From: Toxorhynchites rutilus septentrionalis
Taxonomy: Eukaryota; Arthropoda; Insecta; Diptera; Culicidae
Assembly (NCBI RefSeq): GCF_029784135.1
Contig: NC_073746.1
Coordinates: 263,027,598 to 263,091,597 of the forward strand
DNA length: 64,000 bases
Direction of reading: 5' to 3'
A model generated the notes under the pieces. The model was not told the origin of the DNA, made no database searches, and saw only the letters and a list, made by a program, of their open reading frames with translations. Below are positions 54,794-64,000 of the stretch, in pieces (within the stretch, counting starts at the first letter, position 1; each line of letters starts with the position of its first letter). Both the position numbers and the translations under genes were made by a program.

Positions 54794-55640
54794 CTGCAGC
54801 TCAAATACGATTCGGGGGGACCTGCACGGAAGAGTAAGGAACGTATTAATATGTCTGAATATGTGTAAATGCATAATATCTTTTATTACTTTTATATATG
54901 TATCTAACGACCAACTTATGGTCCATTTCACCATGTCTACTAGACGTGAGCCCAGCATCTTGTGCTGGTGTACCGGTTCCGGAGAAGTTTTATTTGCACA
55001 TGAAATGTTATTTTTCTTCCTTTTCGTTCCCGCCGCAATTTTATTCCTTCGCATCTAGTTTTATGGTGCGAATATAGCATGCTAATACCGTGGTAGTTTT
55101 GTTTTCCACCTACTTTGCATTCCCTTCAGCGGTGATACCGTGTCTTGTGATTCATCTCAATACGGGCATACATTTATCAGGTAATTCTTGAAATAAACTT
55201 GTTGTTGGTTGATGCTAGTTCTTACTTTCCCCAAAAGTGTATTTGATGTATGCTTAGTAAAATAATTCATCCCATTTGTGTTTTGTGATTCAGTTAGACG
55301 GATGCGATTGTGCTCGAATTAATCGAGTGGTGTGCAAATGTCTTCAAATGAATTTCCTTGACTAATAATAGCCTACGAATGAGGAGAGCGTAGGAAGAGA
55401 GTTAAGAAACCCTAGTAGCAATCAAAGTGTGAATTAAATTCTATGATAGGAAAAATACTATCAACTGGTTGGAATTATTTTTAATTTAAAAAAGCAGTGA
55501 TGTAGAACTTTGTTAGTATATATGCAGTGACCTAAATTCAAATTTGTACGCCACCATGAAGATCTCTTTTCATTATTTTTGTAAGTCGAAAACAAGCCTT
55601 CAAAATATTCTATTTAGATAGTGGTATATACAGGAAAAGT
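54794..55640. other. No gene seen
   Basis: Low-complexity AT-rich sequence with no recognised frames. The minus-strand 135-codon frame at 54647-55054 overlaps the DNA element's end and is not credible. Confidence 0.4.
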
Positions 55641-56066
55641 TGTTTTTGTGCCTTTTTTTTGTGCAATTTTTTTTTGGGTATATGAAAAGAAACTATTTTG
55701 ACGAAGTTATCGTCCATTTAGTTTTTTTTTCGATGGTTTATTCGTATTTTCGTGCGAAAAAACGTATTTGTGTCTAAACTATCCACTTCTCACATCATTC
55801 CCATTCCTTCATGCTCTAAGGTGCACATGCCATGATTGATAACAGCAACAAGTTTCGACATCCAACTAAAAGCACAACACTGCCAAGCGCAATCGGGAGA
55901 AATTTTTTTATGCGGTCCCTATCTGCCGCACAAAAAAAGTTTTTGTCAAATTGTGTACCGAACACGATTTTTTAAAGCTACTGGTGAAGTTTTGTACGAC
56001 TTTTTAAATGCGGTTTTTGTGTACGGTCCCTATCCCCCGCACAAAAAAAGTTTGCCTGTACATCAT
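55640..56066 (+). repeat. Dispersed repeat D, copy 2
   Basis: Inverted match to 39841-40385. Landmarks include GCGGTCCCTATCTGCCGCAC, AAGCTACTGGTGAAGTTTTG and GTCCCTATCCCCCGCAC. Confidence 0.65.
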
Positions 56067-56089
56067 TTTAAAGCTTAAACCTTCAGCTT

Positions 56090-56690
56090 ATGGAATATTT
56101 TGGGAACATATTTTTATCTTGAAGTGGTATATGTAGTGGACAAAAATATCTGGAAGAAATAAAAAATCGTTTCGTGTTTCGTGTTTTCTGTTTTTTAAGA
56201 CACATTTTTTTTGCCAACCAACTTAATAGGAAATAAAACTAACATTATCAATCAAGTTTCATTTGGTTTCTATAACGTGCATGTAGGACATTTCCATACA
56301 GAGATATTTTGGTTTGATTGAAAAATTACCCCTTCATCTATGATGATGAATAATTCAATAAACAATGAATGAATTGTTTTGAAAACTCAAATGAATTTTG
56401 TACAAATTTAATTTGTTGCATTGACGAAAGATTTATTAAATTTTTTTGCATCAATTTTTAAAAAGTGCCAAGAACAAGAATTTTGTATTGTTTTAGAAAA
56501 TTACCTGCAATTTTGTAAAACTCCAGTAAGTTCTAATGTTAACCGGAAAATGTTTAGTCTAGTGTATTCCTAAAACACCTGTGAACGTTTCATATTGATA
56601 CGATCAGCCTTTTTTTGCCGATCGATCAAAGTTTGGAGTAAATTAAAGGAGCACTTCAACGCATGTTGTACCAAAAAGTTCAAAACGCTG
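56090..56690 (-). repeat. Dispersed repeat C, copy 2
   Basis: Inverted match to 38200-38850, here only about 25 bp from repeat D. That indicates that C and D form one element, which the 38-40 kb copy has split by a later insertion. Confidence 0.6.
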
Positions 56691-56788
56691 TCCGTGCTCT
56701 CAGAAGAAACGATCAGTAACTTTACGTGCGTTTGAAGGTACGAGGATTCCAAGGAGTTTTGGTACAAACACGTATACATAGAATAGTG

Positions 56789-56815
56789 CGGGGCAAAAGT
56801 GCGCATTGGCCTTTT
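56789..56815 (+). repeat. GTGCGGGGCAAAAGTGCGCA terminus
   Basis: This motif, and GGGGCAAAGGTGCGCA near 57131, match ends near 61268-61320 and 61470-61490 in both orientations. They look like terminal inverted repeats of a TA-targeting element associated with the pogo-like fragment. Confidence 0.5.
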
Positions 56816-57216
56816 TGAAGCAAACGAGCATAAATATTCGACAACAGTGCATTCGTTTGATACATTATTACACCAGCAGCTCATACATATAAACAAGATA
56901 CATTTCATGAAAGTGACAAAAAGTTATGAGGTAAAAAGTTTTTGGCAATGTCTTGATCTATTTTTTTCAGTTTTGGAGATGACGATTTACTTACCTCAAA
57001 TAAGTGGAAAGTTCGAAACTACACTGTCAAGGAAACCTTCATTCTATAGTAGATGATAGTGCGTATTCGTTTTTGTGAAATAGTTCAAGAGCTTTTACTA
57101 AAAATTCGAGTAGTTCAAAAATTGCTTGTGGGGCAAAGGTGCGCAGTGGCTGTGGGGTAAAAGTTCGCACTAGCGTTTTGCTCTGAAAAAAATTTATAAA
57201 ATGTTTTCAACAAAAT

Positions 57217-57690
57217 TTTTAACGGGACCCACAAGAAGGAAGCTGATTTGAAGAAATGCACTCCAGAAAAGCTCAAATGGCCCAACAGAGGCTACGGGAT
57301 CGAGTCTCGAAGCGTCGGATTGCGACAGACCTCGGTATTTCTAAATCAGCTCTGAGAAAGAGGCTCATATCTGTAAGTAATTTACGATTTGAATCTTTTT
57401 TTATTGACATTTCTACTTCTGCTGGGGTGTGTCAACGAGGCGGTTCAGACAAGTATTTACGAGTATTTATTTAGTCTGAGGATCTGACGGACCACTGCAG
57501 GGCACTGGACAAAGCTTTCTATGGTATTACTCTCTGGCGTCTGGCGTTTGATTCTGCGGAAGCACCAATTCAACCAAGTTGCAAAACTGGCAGGAAGAGA
57601 TTATGATTCTAGCTTCATGAGGAACCATCGTCTGTCTCTTCGAACCCCACAACAGCACAACGAAGCAACAGCGCTTCAAAGCAAAGCGTC
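57217..57690 (+). pseudogene. Pogo-like transposase N-terminal fragment
   Basis: A first segment in one frame (KKEADLKKCTPEKL) and then, after a shift, MAQQRLRDRVSKRRIATDLGISKSALRKRL (57280-57366; 57256 ORF) form a psq-type helix-turn-helix. A donor-like GTAAGT follows at 57372-57377. Downstream, DLTDHCRALDKAFYGITL (57482-57535) and, in another frame, HQFNQVAKLAGRDYDSSFMR with HRLSLRTPQQ resemble the CENP-B-type DNA-binding part. The catalytic DDE domain is absent. The sequence between the two segments may hold a decayed intron. Confidence 0.65.
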
Positions 57691-57760
57691 GGAATCCTCA
57701 GAATCGAAATCCAAGATGAGGAATAAAAATAAACAATTGCTTGAAAATAATTCGAAATGA

Positions 57761-58837
57761 ATTTCAAATGAGAAATGTTTCAAATGAATCATATTTCGGA
57801 CGTTTAAGGAATATGATACAGAAAACAGATCTAAACTTTAGGCACAGGTATTATTTGGTTGATATTTTTAATAAATTAGTTCAATATGCTTTTAAGCTTT
57901 CTACTTTGGTACCTATTTGATTGAAAACATAAAAAATCATCGAATAAAATGCTTTTCAAATCAAGCGAATAAGAATCAAACTTCGGATACTAAATCAAAT
58001 TTCGGACAGATTGTATTCAAATTTCGGACACTTTATTTTGTAATTTTTTGGACGAAAATTACATTACACTTGATTATATTTTATAGCCAACTGCGAAACA
58101 CTTACCAAGCAATCACAGTAAACTGTTAACAATGATGAGAACTGATGAAACACGGGAGAAATTTAAATATTGATGAACGGGTAAATTCTACGTGCTCACG
58201 CTAAGCAAACGTCAAACACAAACGATAGTGAGTAGTGTTGATAGATTTATGCCGATTATGTTATAATTCAAATTGAGTTCTCATATGAAATGATAGTGAA
58301 ACCAAGGGATTACTCTAAAGAAGCATTTGTGATATTAATTTTATAGTTATATCATCAGTGCATTAAGCATTTCAAGATATTAGAACAAAGTGTCCGAAAT
58401 ATGATGTTGTCGGAAATATGATTCAGAACGGTACATAAAAATAATTTCTGTGGGAACTTGAGTGTTCGAAATGATTTATATAAATCAGTTTTCCGAAAAA
58501 CACTTACACATGTCCACGCGATGTGAAAATTCCATGTTTTTGTTTGAATTCGAACATGATCCTCGCTAGTGTTGAGTGTCTATCCCCAACACGAACAATG
58601 ATACATAAACATAGACATGTGAAAACAAATACGATGTTTATAATTGAAGAACATCATGTACAAACATATCACCCGATGTCGCAATATTCATTGCTTTCGT
58701 TTCGTTTCTTTTCATACACGGAAAGAAATTATTCATCCCAAAACATTTCTTCGTAGAATACTTTTTCACAGAAACGAACTTGAAATTTAGTTCGCATTTC
58801 AAAAATTGCACGAACTAAGAGGCTATAAGTTCATGTA
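57761..58837. other. No gene; repeat piece at 58260-58440
   Basis: Several ATTTCGGAC phrases occur (57793, 57998, 58020, 58390). Bases 58260-58440 match 39590-39760 in inverted orientation. Confidence 0.5.
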
Positions 58838-59299
58838 CCAAAATAAATATTTTTATTAAGGCTCATATGGCGTCAGCCTAACGGGGCCGGGAGTTCAATA
58901 TTTTGACAATGTTTGCTTACAACTATGTTAGTAATATGTAACCGATTACTCGCGGTTGGCTCGAGGTTAGTATTACAAGTGTTCTCATAATTGGGATGTT
59001 GCAGTCTTCAGTGCTCTGTACGTGTGCCCGACATGGGCTACTTCCTATTGGGATGCAGCTGACCGTTAATCAGCAACGACCCCCTAGTCTGCACCCCATA
59101 TCTAGCGTGGTGCGTCTTTTTCGACTCGAGGAATCCAGGATAGAATGATCACTAGCCGGCGCAATCATCAGCTCGTGTAGAGTTGTCGTGAACGGTACAA
59201 CCTTTGGCTCTTGTTGAATCATCAGTGGACTGCACAACCTTCGGCCCGTGTATCTGTAAAGAGTGTGTGTATGTATTGCCGCGACTAAGTTTATAGATC
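58838..59299 (-). mobile_element. LINE family 2, 5'-truncated 3' UTR copy 3
   Basis: Reverse-oriented copy containing, on the minus strand, TTACTTAGTCGCGGCAATAC and AACTCCCGGCCCCGTTAGG, and ending in TATTTTGG next to the target duplication. GTTCATGTA (58829-58837) and GTTCATGCA (59300-59308) are the flanking copies, with one mismatch. Confidence 0.82.
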
Positions 59300-59756
59300 G
59301 TTCATGCACATTTTGCAAGTCTGATTAAATAATCCTTGGTTTCGTTCAAAGAAAACATTCTCTGAATAGAAAGAAGCTTTCTATTTTTTTTTGCGTGCAT
59401 GTTGGCAATTAAAGTCTGGGGAGCCGACTGCATAGCGGGCGATGTCGTACAAATGCTGTCCAAAAAAATAAATACCCAAAAATTAGTTTTAGATGCAACC
59501 TTCAGCGGCACACAGCAGAACCAGCAGAGAAATTTCAGCGGCTAAAACACACCATTAATTTCTCGATGTTATCACAAACTGAATGAAGGAAAAAACTAAA
59601 AGCTACACTTACACTGCACTACATATGCTGTGTGTGCATGCGATTGCATCATCCTTTCTTCTCCTCTTCTCCGCTCGTTTTATAGCTCGGGTCGCGATCG
59701 TCGCGAACAAGCAGTATTGGCCATTTGTATTCAAAGATCCAGCCAAAATGGTTGCT
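59300..59756. other. No gene seen
   Basis: Short frames on both strands only. Confidence 0.4.
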
Positions 59757-59797
59757 CCCGTGGTCGAGTGGTTAGCGTCACGCCTAACATGCCCAAT
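59757..59797 (+). mobile_element. SINE head fragment (tRNA-like)
   Basis: GCTCCCGTGGTCGAGTGGTT followed by AGCGTCACGCCTAACATGCC, matching the tRNA-like head of the 14.5-kb SINE including box A. The box B part and the body are missing, so it is not a functional tRNA gene. Confidence 0.7.
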
Positions 59798-59862
59798 ATT
59801 TTTGATGAAGCACCCATTGTCATGAAAGGAAAGCATTTTTTCCATGTCAACATACCAACACA

Positions 59863-60663
59863 TGATATCTCGGCTTATGTCCAATCACTACAACCTAAAC
59901 GCGCATCTCTATCGAATTGGGCTCGCAGCAAACAATCTTTGTGATTGTGGCGATGGCTACCACGACATCGAGCATATTGTCTGGTCGTGTATCCGGTTCC
60001 ATGCTGCTCGCTCTCAGCTCTCTAGAGCACTGAGAGCACAAGGCAGACAATCGGATATCCCCATCCGGGATATCTTAGGTAGCCGTGATCCTGATCTTCT
60101 GCTTCATCTATACCTGTTCCTCAGGAACGCCGATGTCAACGTTTAATGATTTTTCCTTCGTTGTGTCCCTGTTTCGTATCCCTCCTATTCGATCTATAAA
60201 CTTTTACTTAGTCGCGGCAATACATACACACACTCTTTACAGATACACGGGCCAAAAGTTGTGCAGTCCACTGATGATTCAACAAAAGCCAAAGGTTGTA
60301 CCGCTCATGACAACTCTACACGAGCTGATGATTGCGCCGGCTAGTGACCATTCTATCCTGGATTCCTCGAGAAGACGCACCACGCTAGATATGGGGTTCA
60401 GACTAGGGGGGCGTTGCTGATTAATGGTCAGCTGCATCCCAATAGGAAGTATCCCGTGTCGGGCACAGGTACAGATCATTGAAGACATCACAATTACGAA
60501 AACACTTGTAATACTAACCTCGAGCCAACCGCGAGTAATCGGTTACATATTACTAACATAGTTATAAGGCAAACATTGTCGAAATATTGAACTCCCGGCC
60601 CCGTCAGGTTGACGCCATATGAGCCTTAATAAAAATATATATTTTGGATAAAAAAAAAAAAAA
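59863..60663 (+). mobile_element. LINE family 2, 5'-truncated copy with ORF2 C-terminus
   Basis: ATACCAACACA at 59852-59862 and 60664-60674 is the target duplication. The copy contains the last part of ORF2, a 3' UTR matching three other copies in the window, and an A tail. It is the only copy here that reaches into coding sequence and so identifies the family. Confidence 0.92.
59864..60146 (+). pseudogene. LINE family 2 ORF2 C-terminal fragment
   Basis: In the frame that ends at 60144-60146 the segment reads ISRLMSNHYNLNAHLYRIGL, then the finger CDCGDGYHDIEHIVWSC, and then RALRAQGRQSDIPIRDILG before the stop. The domain order and finger match the C-terminus of the 18.6-kb LINE, so the two families are related. 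RNase H and everything upstream are lost. Confidence 0.85.
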
Positions 60664-60674
60664 ATACCAACACA

Positions 60675-61850
60675 CCACGCGTTGAGTGGTGGTGGTGTGG
60701 TGTCCGATTCGCTTCTTCTACTCTACGCACTGCCGGTGCTTGGGGTGAAAATGCAAGAGGAACTGTAAACCATGTTCGAACATCATGTGAAACATTGGGA
60801 TTAAACATCGTATGTCCAAACATACCACGAATACAAACATGTCACATTTTCTAACATAGGTACGAAAAAATCATATTTGTACTCAAACACAAAACTGTGA
60901 ACAGCAGCGTGAACATGTTTATTCCGGACGCAGTGTTTTTTGTGAAACATGGAAGACTGTAATCAATATATCAATTGTGGGTGGGACGAAGTTCGCCGGG
61001 TCAGCTAGTTTGCTATTAAAAACAAATTCTGTTTCAAGTGTTGTACATTCTTGGTATCTTATATTGTCAGTCTCCTCCCTCCCAAAAATTTGCACGTGGT
61101 ATGTTCGACCATAACACCCACTCTTCTCCACCCATAAAAAACCATAGAATACCCCACTACTGCCTACTGAACGGTGCCTACACTCTCTAGTAATGATGCT
61201 TCTCTCGCTTCTGATGATAAAGCATTTGTTTTTGGTATAAGTTGTCTCAGAAGTTCAATTCAATAAGTGCGCACCTTTGCCCCCACTATGGGGCAAATGT
61301 GCGCATTTGTCTTTTTGTATTTAAATATGTATTTGACCAACTGCAAACACAACTCGAGAAATGCTTGTACTACGTTTCGAAGGTAATATATACAGTTGCA
61401 ATTTGGTAAACAAAAGAAAATTTTATTTGCTTTTATTTCAAGAGTTATTGGACGGCAACAGTTAGGTGAGCACCTTTGCCCCGCATTACTCTACGCATCC
61501 CACATACACATGAGCTCTTCACCCACAAACATCATCAAACTCGAAGAGATTTTTTTTTCATTCAAATAAAAATATCTCTGTGTTGAAGCATCTTACAGAA
61601 ACATTATAGGGATCACATGAAAGCTATTGTATAAGGATATATGATATATTACTGTATAAAGTATGAGATTAGAATTTCTGTATTTCTACAGATTGTTCAG
61701 AATTTTTGAAACCAAGAATCTGTAGTTACAGATTACAATTTTTTTTGAGTTTCATACAGAATTTACAGATATTTTCAAATAACGTTCCAATATTAGTTAT
61801 GGCTTAATAACAATAACATTTTATCCCATATCACATGTTTCACATATTCG
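60675..61850. other. No gene; element ends only
   Basis: It contains a solo foldback end (about 60978-61012), and GGGGCAAA/TGCGCA-type inverted motifs at 61268-61310 and 61470-61490. A piece of repeat C lies at about 61545-61640. No coding sequence recognised. Confidence 0.5.
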
Positions 61851-62088
61851 TTGCCGAGTGGTTAGCGTCACACATTATCAACCGAGATTTCGAGCACGAT
61901 TCCCGTTCTGGTCGGGGATAATTTCTTCCGACTTGCTCTATGGTCACGCGTATTCTAGAGCTTAGAATACAATCAAGGCGTGTTTTTTGGCATAGAAATT
62001 TTAACTAAGTACTAATAAAAATGACGCGAGTTAATACCAACATTGAGGCGGCAAAAGTTCCTCTGGGAACGTTAGTGTCATTGTTTGA
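61851..62088 (+). mobile_element. SINE copy, nearly full length
   Basis: The head is GTTGCCGAGTGGTTAGCGTC with box A. Box B is decayed (CACGATTCCCG). The body has CACGCGTATTCTAGAGCTTA, AAGGCGTGTTTTTTGGCATA and TAACTAAGTACTAATAAAAA. It ends near GTTAGTGTCATTG. The (GAA)n tail is largely lost. Confidence 0.82.
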
Positions 62089-62598
62089 AAAACGCAAACG
62101 TGTTCCTCGTGGATACCACCAATATCGTGTAATCAATAATAACTATGCCAATCAATGATACTACGATTATGCATCAAAATTTGACTTATAAATTTAATAC
62201 AGATGTCAATCGAGGTTACCATATCTACAGAATAATCTGTATTTCTACAAATTCCCGACTCCTGTCTTAGTTTTATAAGGAAGCCTCCTCTGGTGTATTC
62301 AATACGCCTTCTAGCTAGCCTATTTATTTTCAGTATAATATTAGACATAAGGTAAGGATTAATGTAAGTAAGTAATTTGGGCTATAATAAACATAAGTAC
62401 TTACCCTTTATAATAGATAGATCACTTAGCAGTAAAATCATTTAACTAAGGCTAGGTGTATGCTTGGTGCTAATCTAGGAATGAATGAATTTTTAACTCG
62501 AATTTAAAATTAATTTGCTTCTTTTACCTAATCGAGAAATTCATATAATTTAACTTCTATTGAAAATCTTCCAAATTGAATTTATTTTGCGATTCTCG
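62089..62598. other. No gene seen
   Basis: AT-rich sequence with no recognised features. Confidence 0.4.
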
Positions 62599-62892
62599 CC
62601 TGATTCTCGAATACACTTCATGGTGGAAACGGAATGAAACGTATCCGCGATGACAACAGTACGGTGTCGACATCTGGATACGAGATTAGATTCCCATTAA
62701 ACTTATCATTATAATATCATATTATCTTCGGATGAAATTTTTGTATGAGATTATTATATCACATTAAGAAAAACAAAGAAAACAAAGCCTGAAAACTCAT
62801 TATTATCTTCGACACTTCACTAACTCGTAAAACGTAGTTCAATGGCGTGCCGTTTATTTCGTTTCCACCGTGAAATGTATTCGAGAATCAGG
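62599..62892. mobile_element. Palindromic MITE, copy 2
   Basis: CCTGATTCTCGAATACACTT on the left and the same inverted on the right. The internal part matches 42330-42702 in reverse orientation, including TGTCGACATCTGGATACGAG and the complement of TGCCATTCAACTACG. Confidence 0.8.
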
Positions 62893-63081
62893 CCCTATAT
62901 CTCGATTTTTCTTTTCAACAATACCTACTAGATTTTTCCTTCTAACAATGGTTGCTATAGTTTCCTTTTTCCCCTATTTCCATCCATTGAACTCAAACTC
63001 TGAACTAAATTCAAGGAGGCAATTGGATGTTAAGGTGCGCTCAACCTGAGAGGGGTAACAACTCAATACGACTAAACTCGA

Positions 63082-64000
63082 TTTTTTTTTTTTTTTTTTT
63101 ATTAAATCGTTTATTTTTACAGGCTCAGTTACATAAGTTTAAAGGAGCCAAACTCCTATTTGTATAGTTACAAGTATATATAAACATTTTTTATTAATTC
63201 TAATGTTAATGAAGTAGAGAACCGATTACTCGCGGCTTGCTCGAGTTTAGAAGGGTGACATTTTGTTTCAGGAAAAGGATGGGATATAAGGATATGTTGA
63301 CAATGTTCACTCTCACATTCGCACTCACATTCATCATACTCAATTCATAAGCCTATCTTATATCTAATATGTATTTACATTTCACCTTATTCTATTGTTA
63401 GTAAGAAGGGATTTGATTTCTCGTGAAGGAAAAGGAAAAGGAGAATATAAGGATATAAGGACAATCACACACGAAGATCGATAGCTTTTAGGAAGACATA
63501 TATTTGGGACATGTAATCAAGGTCTAACCGAGCCAACACATCTCTCACCGGCACATTGGGCTGCCTTCCTCTAGCCCGAAGAGAGTTTTCTAAATTCGAT
63601 CTGGCAACAAGATACTCCTCGCACGACCAAACAACGTGTTCGATGTCGTGGTAACCTTGGCCACAAGCACAGATATTGCCATCGGCAAGATTAAAACGAA
63701 AGAGTAGCGCGTCTAACGAACAGTGATTGAACATGAGTCGAGAGAAGGTGCGAATAAAGTCCCGACTTAAGTCCATACTTTTGAACCATGGTTTGAGGCT
63801 AACCTTAGGGATAATCGAGTGAAACCACCGGCCCAATTCATCTTCGTTCCATTTACGTTGCCAGTTAGCGATGGTATTTTTACGGACTAAAGAATAAAAT
63901 TCATTGAAAGCGATTTGACGCTGATAAATATCGCCTTCAATTGCACCTACCTTTGCCAATGAGTCAGCCCACTCGTTACCCGGAATTGAGCAATGTGAAG
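63082..64000 (-). mobile_element. Second copy of the 18.6-kb LINE, 3' end only
   Basis: The T-run at 63082-63100 is the A tail on the minus strand. It is followed by the same 3' UTR end (complement of AACTGAGCCTGTAAAAATAA) and the ORF2 C-terminus. The 5' part lies beyond the window. Confidence 0.92.
63465..64000 (-). CDS. LINE ORF2 C-terminal part (partial, open)
   Basis: The frame is open from the window edge to the stop at 63465. At the edge it reads HCSIPGNEWADSLAK, retaining the last RNase H aspartate that the 24.25-kb copy has lost. The rest parallels that copy closely: RWFHSIIPKVSLKPWF, DFIRTFSRLMFNHCSLDALL, the finger CACGQGYHDIEHVVWSC, and RARGRQPNVPVRDVLARLD. Differences are scattered substitutions. 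This part shows no break, so this copy may be less damaged. The remainder is outside the window. Confidence 0.85.
   Translation of the reverse strand, partial: SHCSIPGNEWADSLAKVGAIEGDIYQRQIAFNEFYSLVRKNTIANWQRKWNEDELGRWFHSIIPKVSLKPWFKSMDLSRDFIRTFSRLMFNHCSLDALLFRFNLADGNICACGQGYHDIEHVVWSCEEYLVARSNLENSLRARGRQPNVPVRDVLARLDLDYMSQIYVFLKAIDLRV

Noticed and set aside
59757..59797. Possible tRNA gene
   Set aside because: Only the SINE head with box A is present. Box B, the acceptor pairing and a terminator are missing. The same judgement applies to the heads at 14.7 kb and 61.85 kb, which are SINE parts.

Overview
This is eukaryotic, AT-rich DNA of insect type, and the mix of elements points to a mosquito, most likely Aedes or a close relative. 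The pointers are a tRNA-derived SINE that looks like Feilai (recognised from memory), a DD37E mariner-like element, LINEs with RNase H domains, a Transib element, and dense layers of MITEs. I find no complete host gene. Two minus-strand open stretches, each behind a good splice acceptor (about 11.3-11.72 kb and 35.77-36.05 kb), could be host exons. Nearly everything else recognisable is transposable-element sequence, mostly broken.

Layout. 1-12.3 kb: dispersed non-coding repeats, a DD41D mariner-like transposase pseudogene (about 6.1-7.4 kb, minus) and a mariner C-terminal scrap (8.35-8.64 kb). 12.35-16.8 kb: a nest in which the N- and C-terminal ends of one type of mariner transposase flank a Ty3/gypsy remnant (gag, protease and RNase H, with the reverse transcriptase region gone) and a minus-strand LINE scrap. 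The gypsy protease is itself split by a SINE with a perfect 13-bp target duplication. 17.85-18.1 kb: a TTAA-flanked MITE. 18.64-25.11 kb: a nearly full-length LINE (ORF1 with zinc knuckles; ORF2 with endonuclease, RT and RNase H) with 13-bp target duplications. Its ORF2 carries an exact 457-bp copy of its own upstream segment, inserted in frame and flanked by a 14-bp target duplication.

25-30.9 kb: non-coding repeats, including a roughly 0.6-kb element with inverted ends (second copy at 41.6 kb). 30.95-35.64 kb: a palindromic, TA-flanked element interrupted by a 3.85-kb Transib/RAG1-superfamily transposon. The Transib element has 0.4-kb inverted repeats that begin CACAATG/CACAGTG, a 5-bp target duplication, and an inactivated transposase gene with a 62-bp intron. 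Next to its left repeat lie 65 perfect copies of CATAA. 36-48.4 kb: repeats, a LINE RNase H tail (43.3-44.2 kb, minus) and a small mariner-like deletion derivative (44.37-44.93 kb). 48.4-51.9 kb: a foldback element built of tandem units, invaded by a DD37E element and a SINE fragment. 52-61 kb: four 5'-truncated retrocopies of a second LINE family, each with target duplications, plus a pogo-like transposase fragment and related inverted termini. 61.8-64 kb: a SINE, a palindromic MITE, and the 3' end of a second copy of the 18.6-kb LINE in reverse orientation, running off the window.

The elements do not form a pathway. The window is a stratified insertion record, and target-site duplications give much of the order of events. 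The most notable items are the nested Transib with RSS-like ends and the LINE that carries an internal copy of part of itself.
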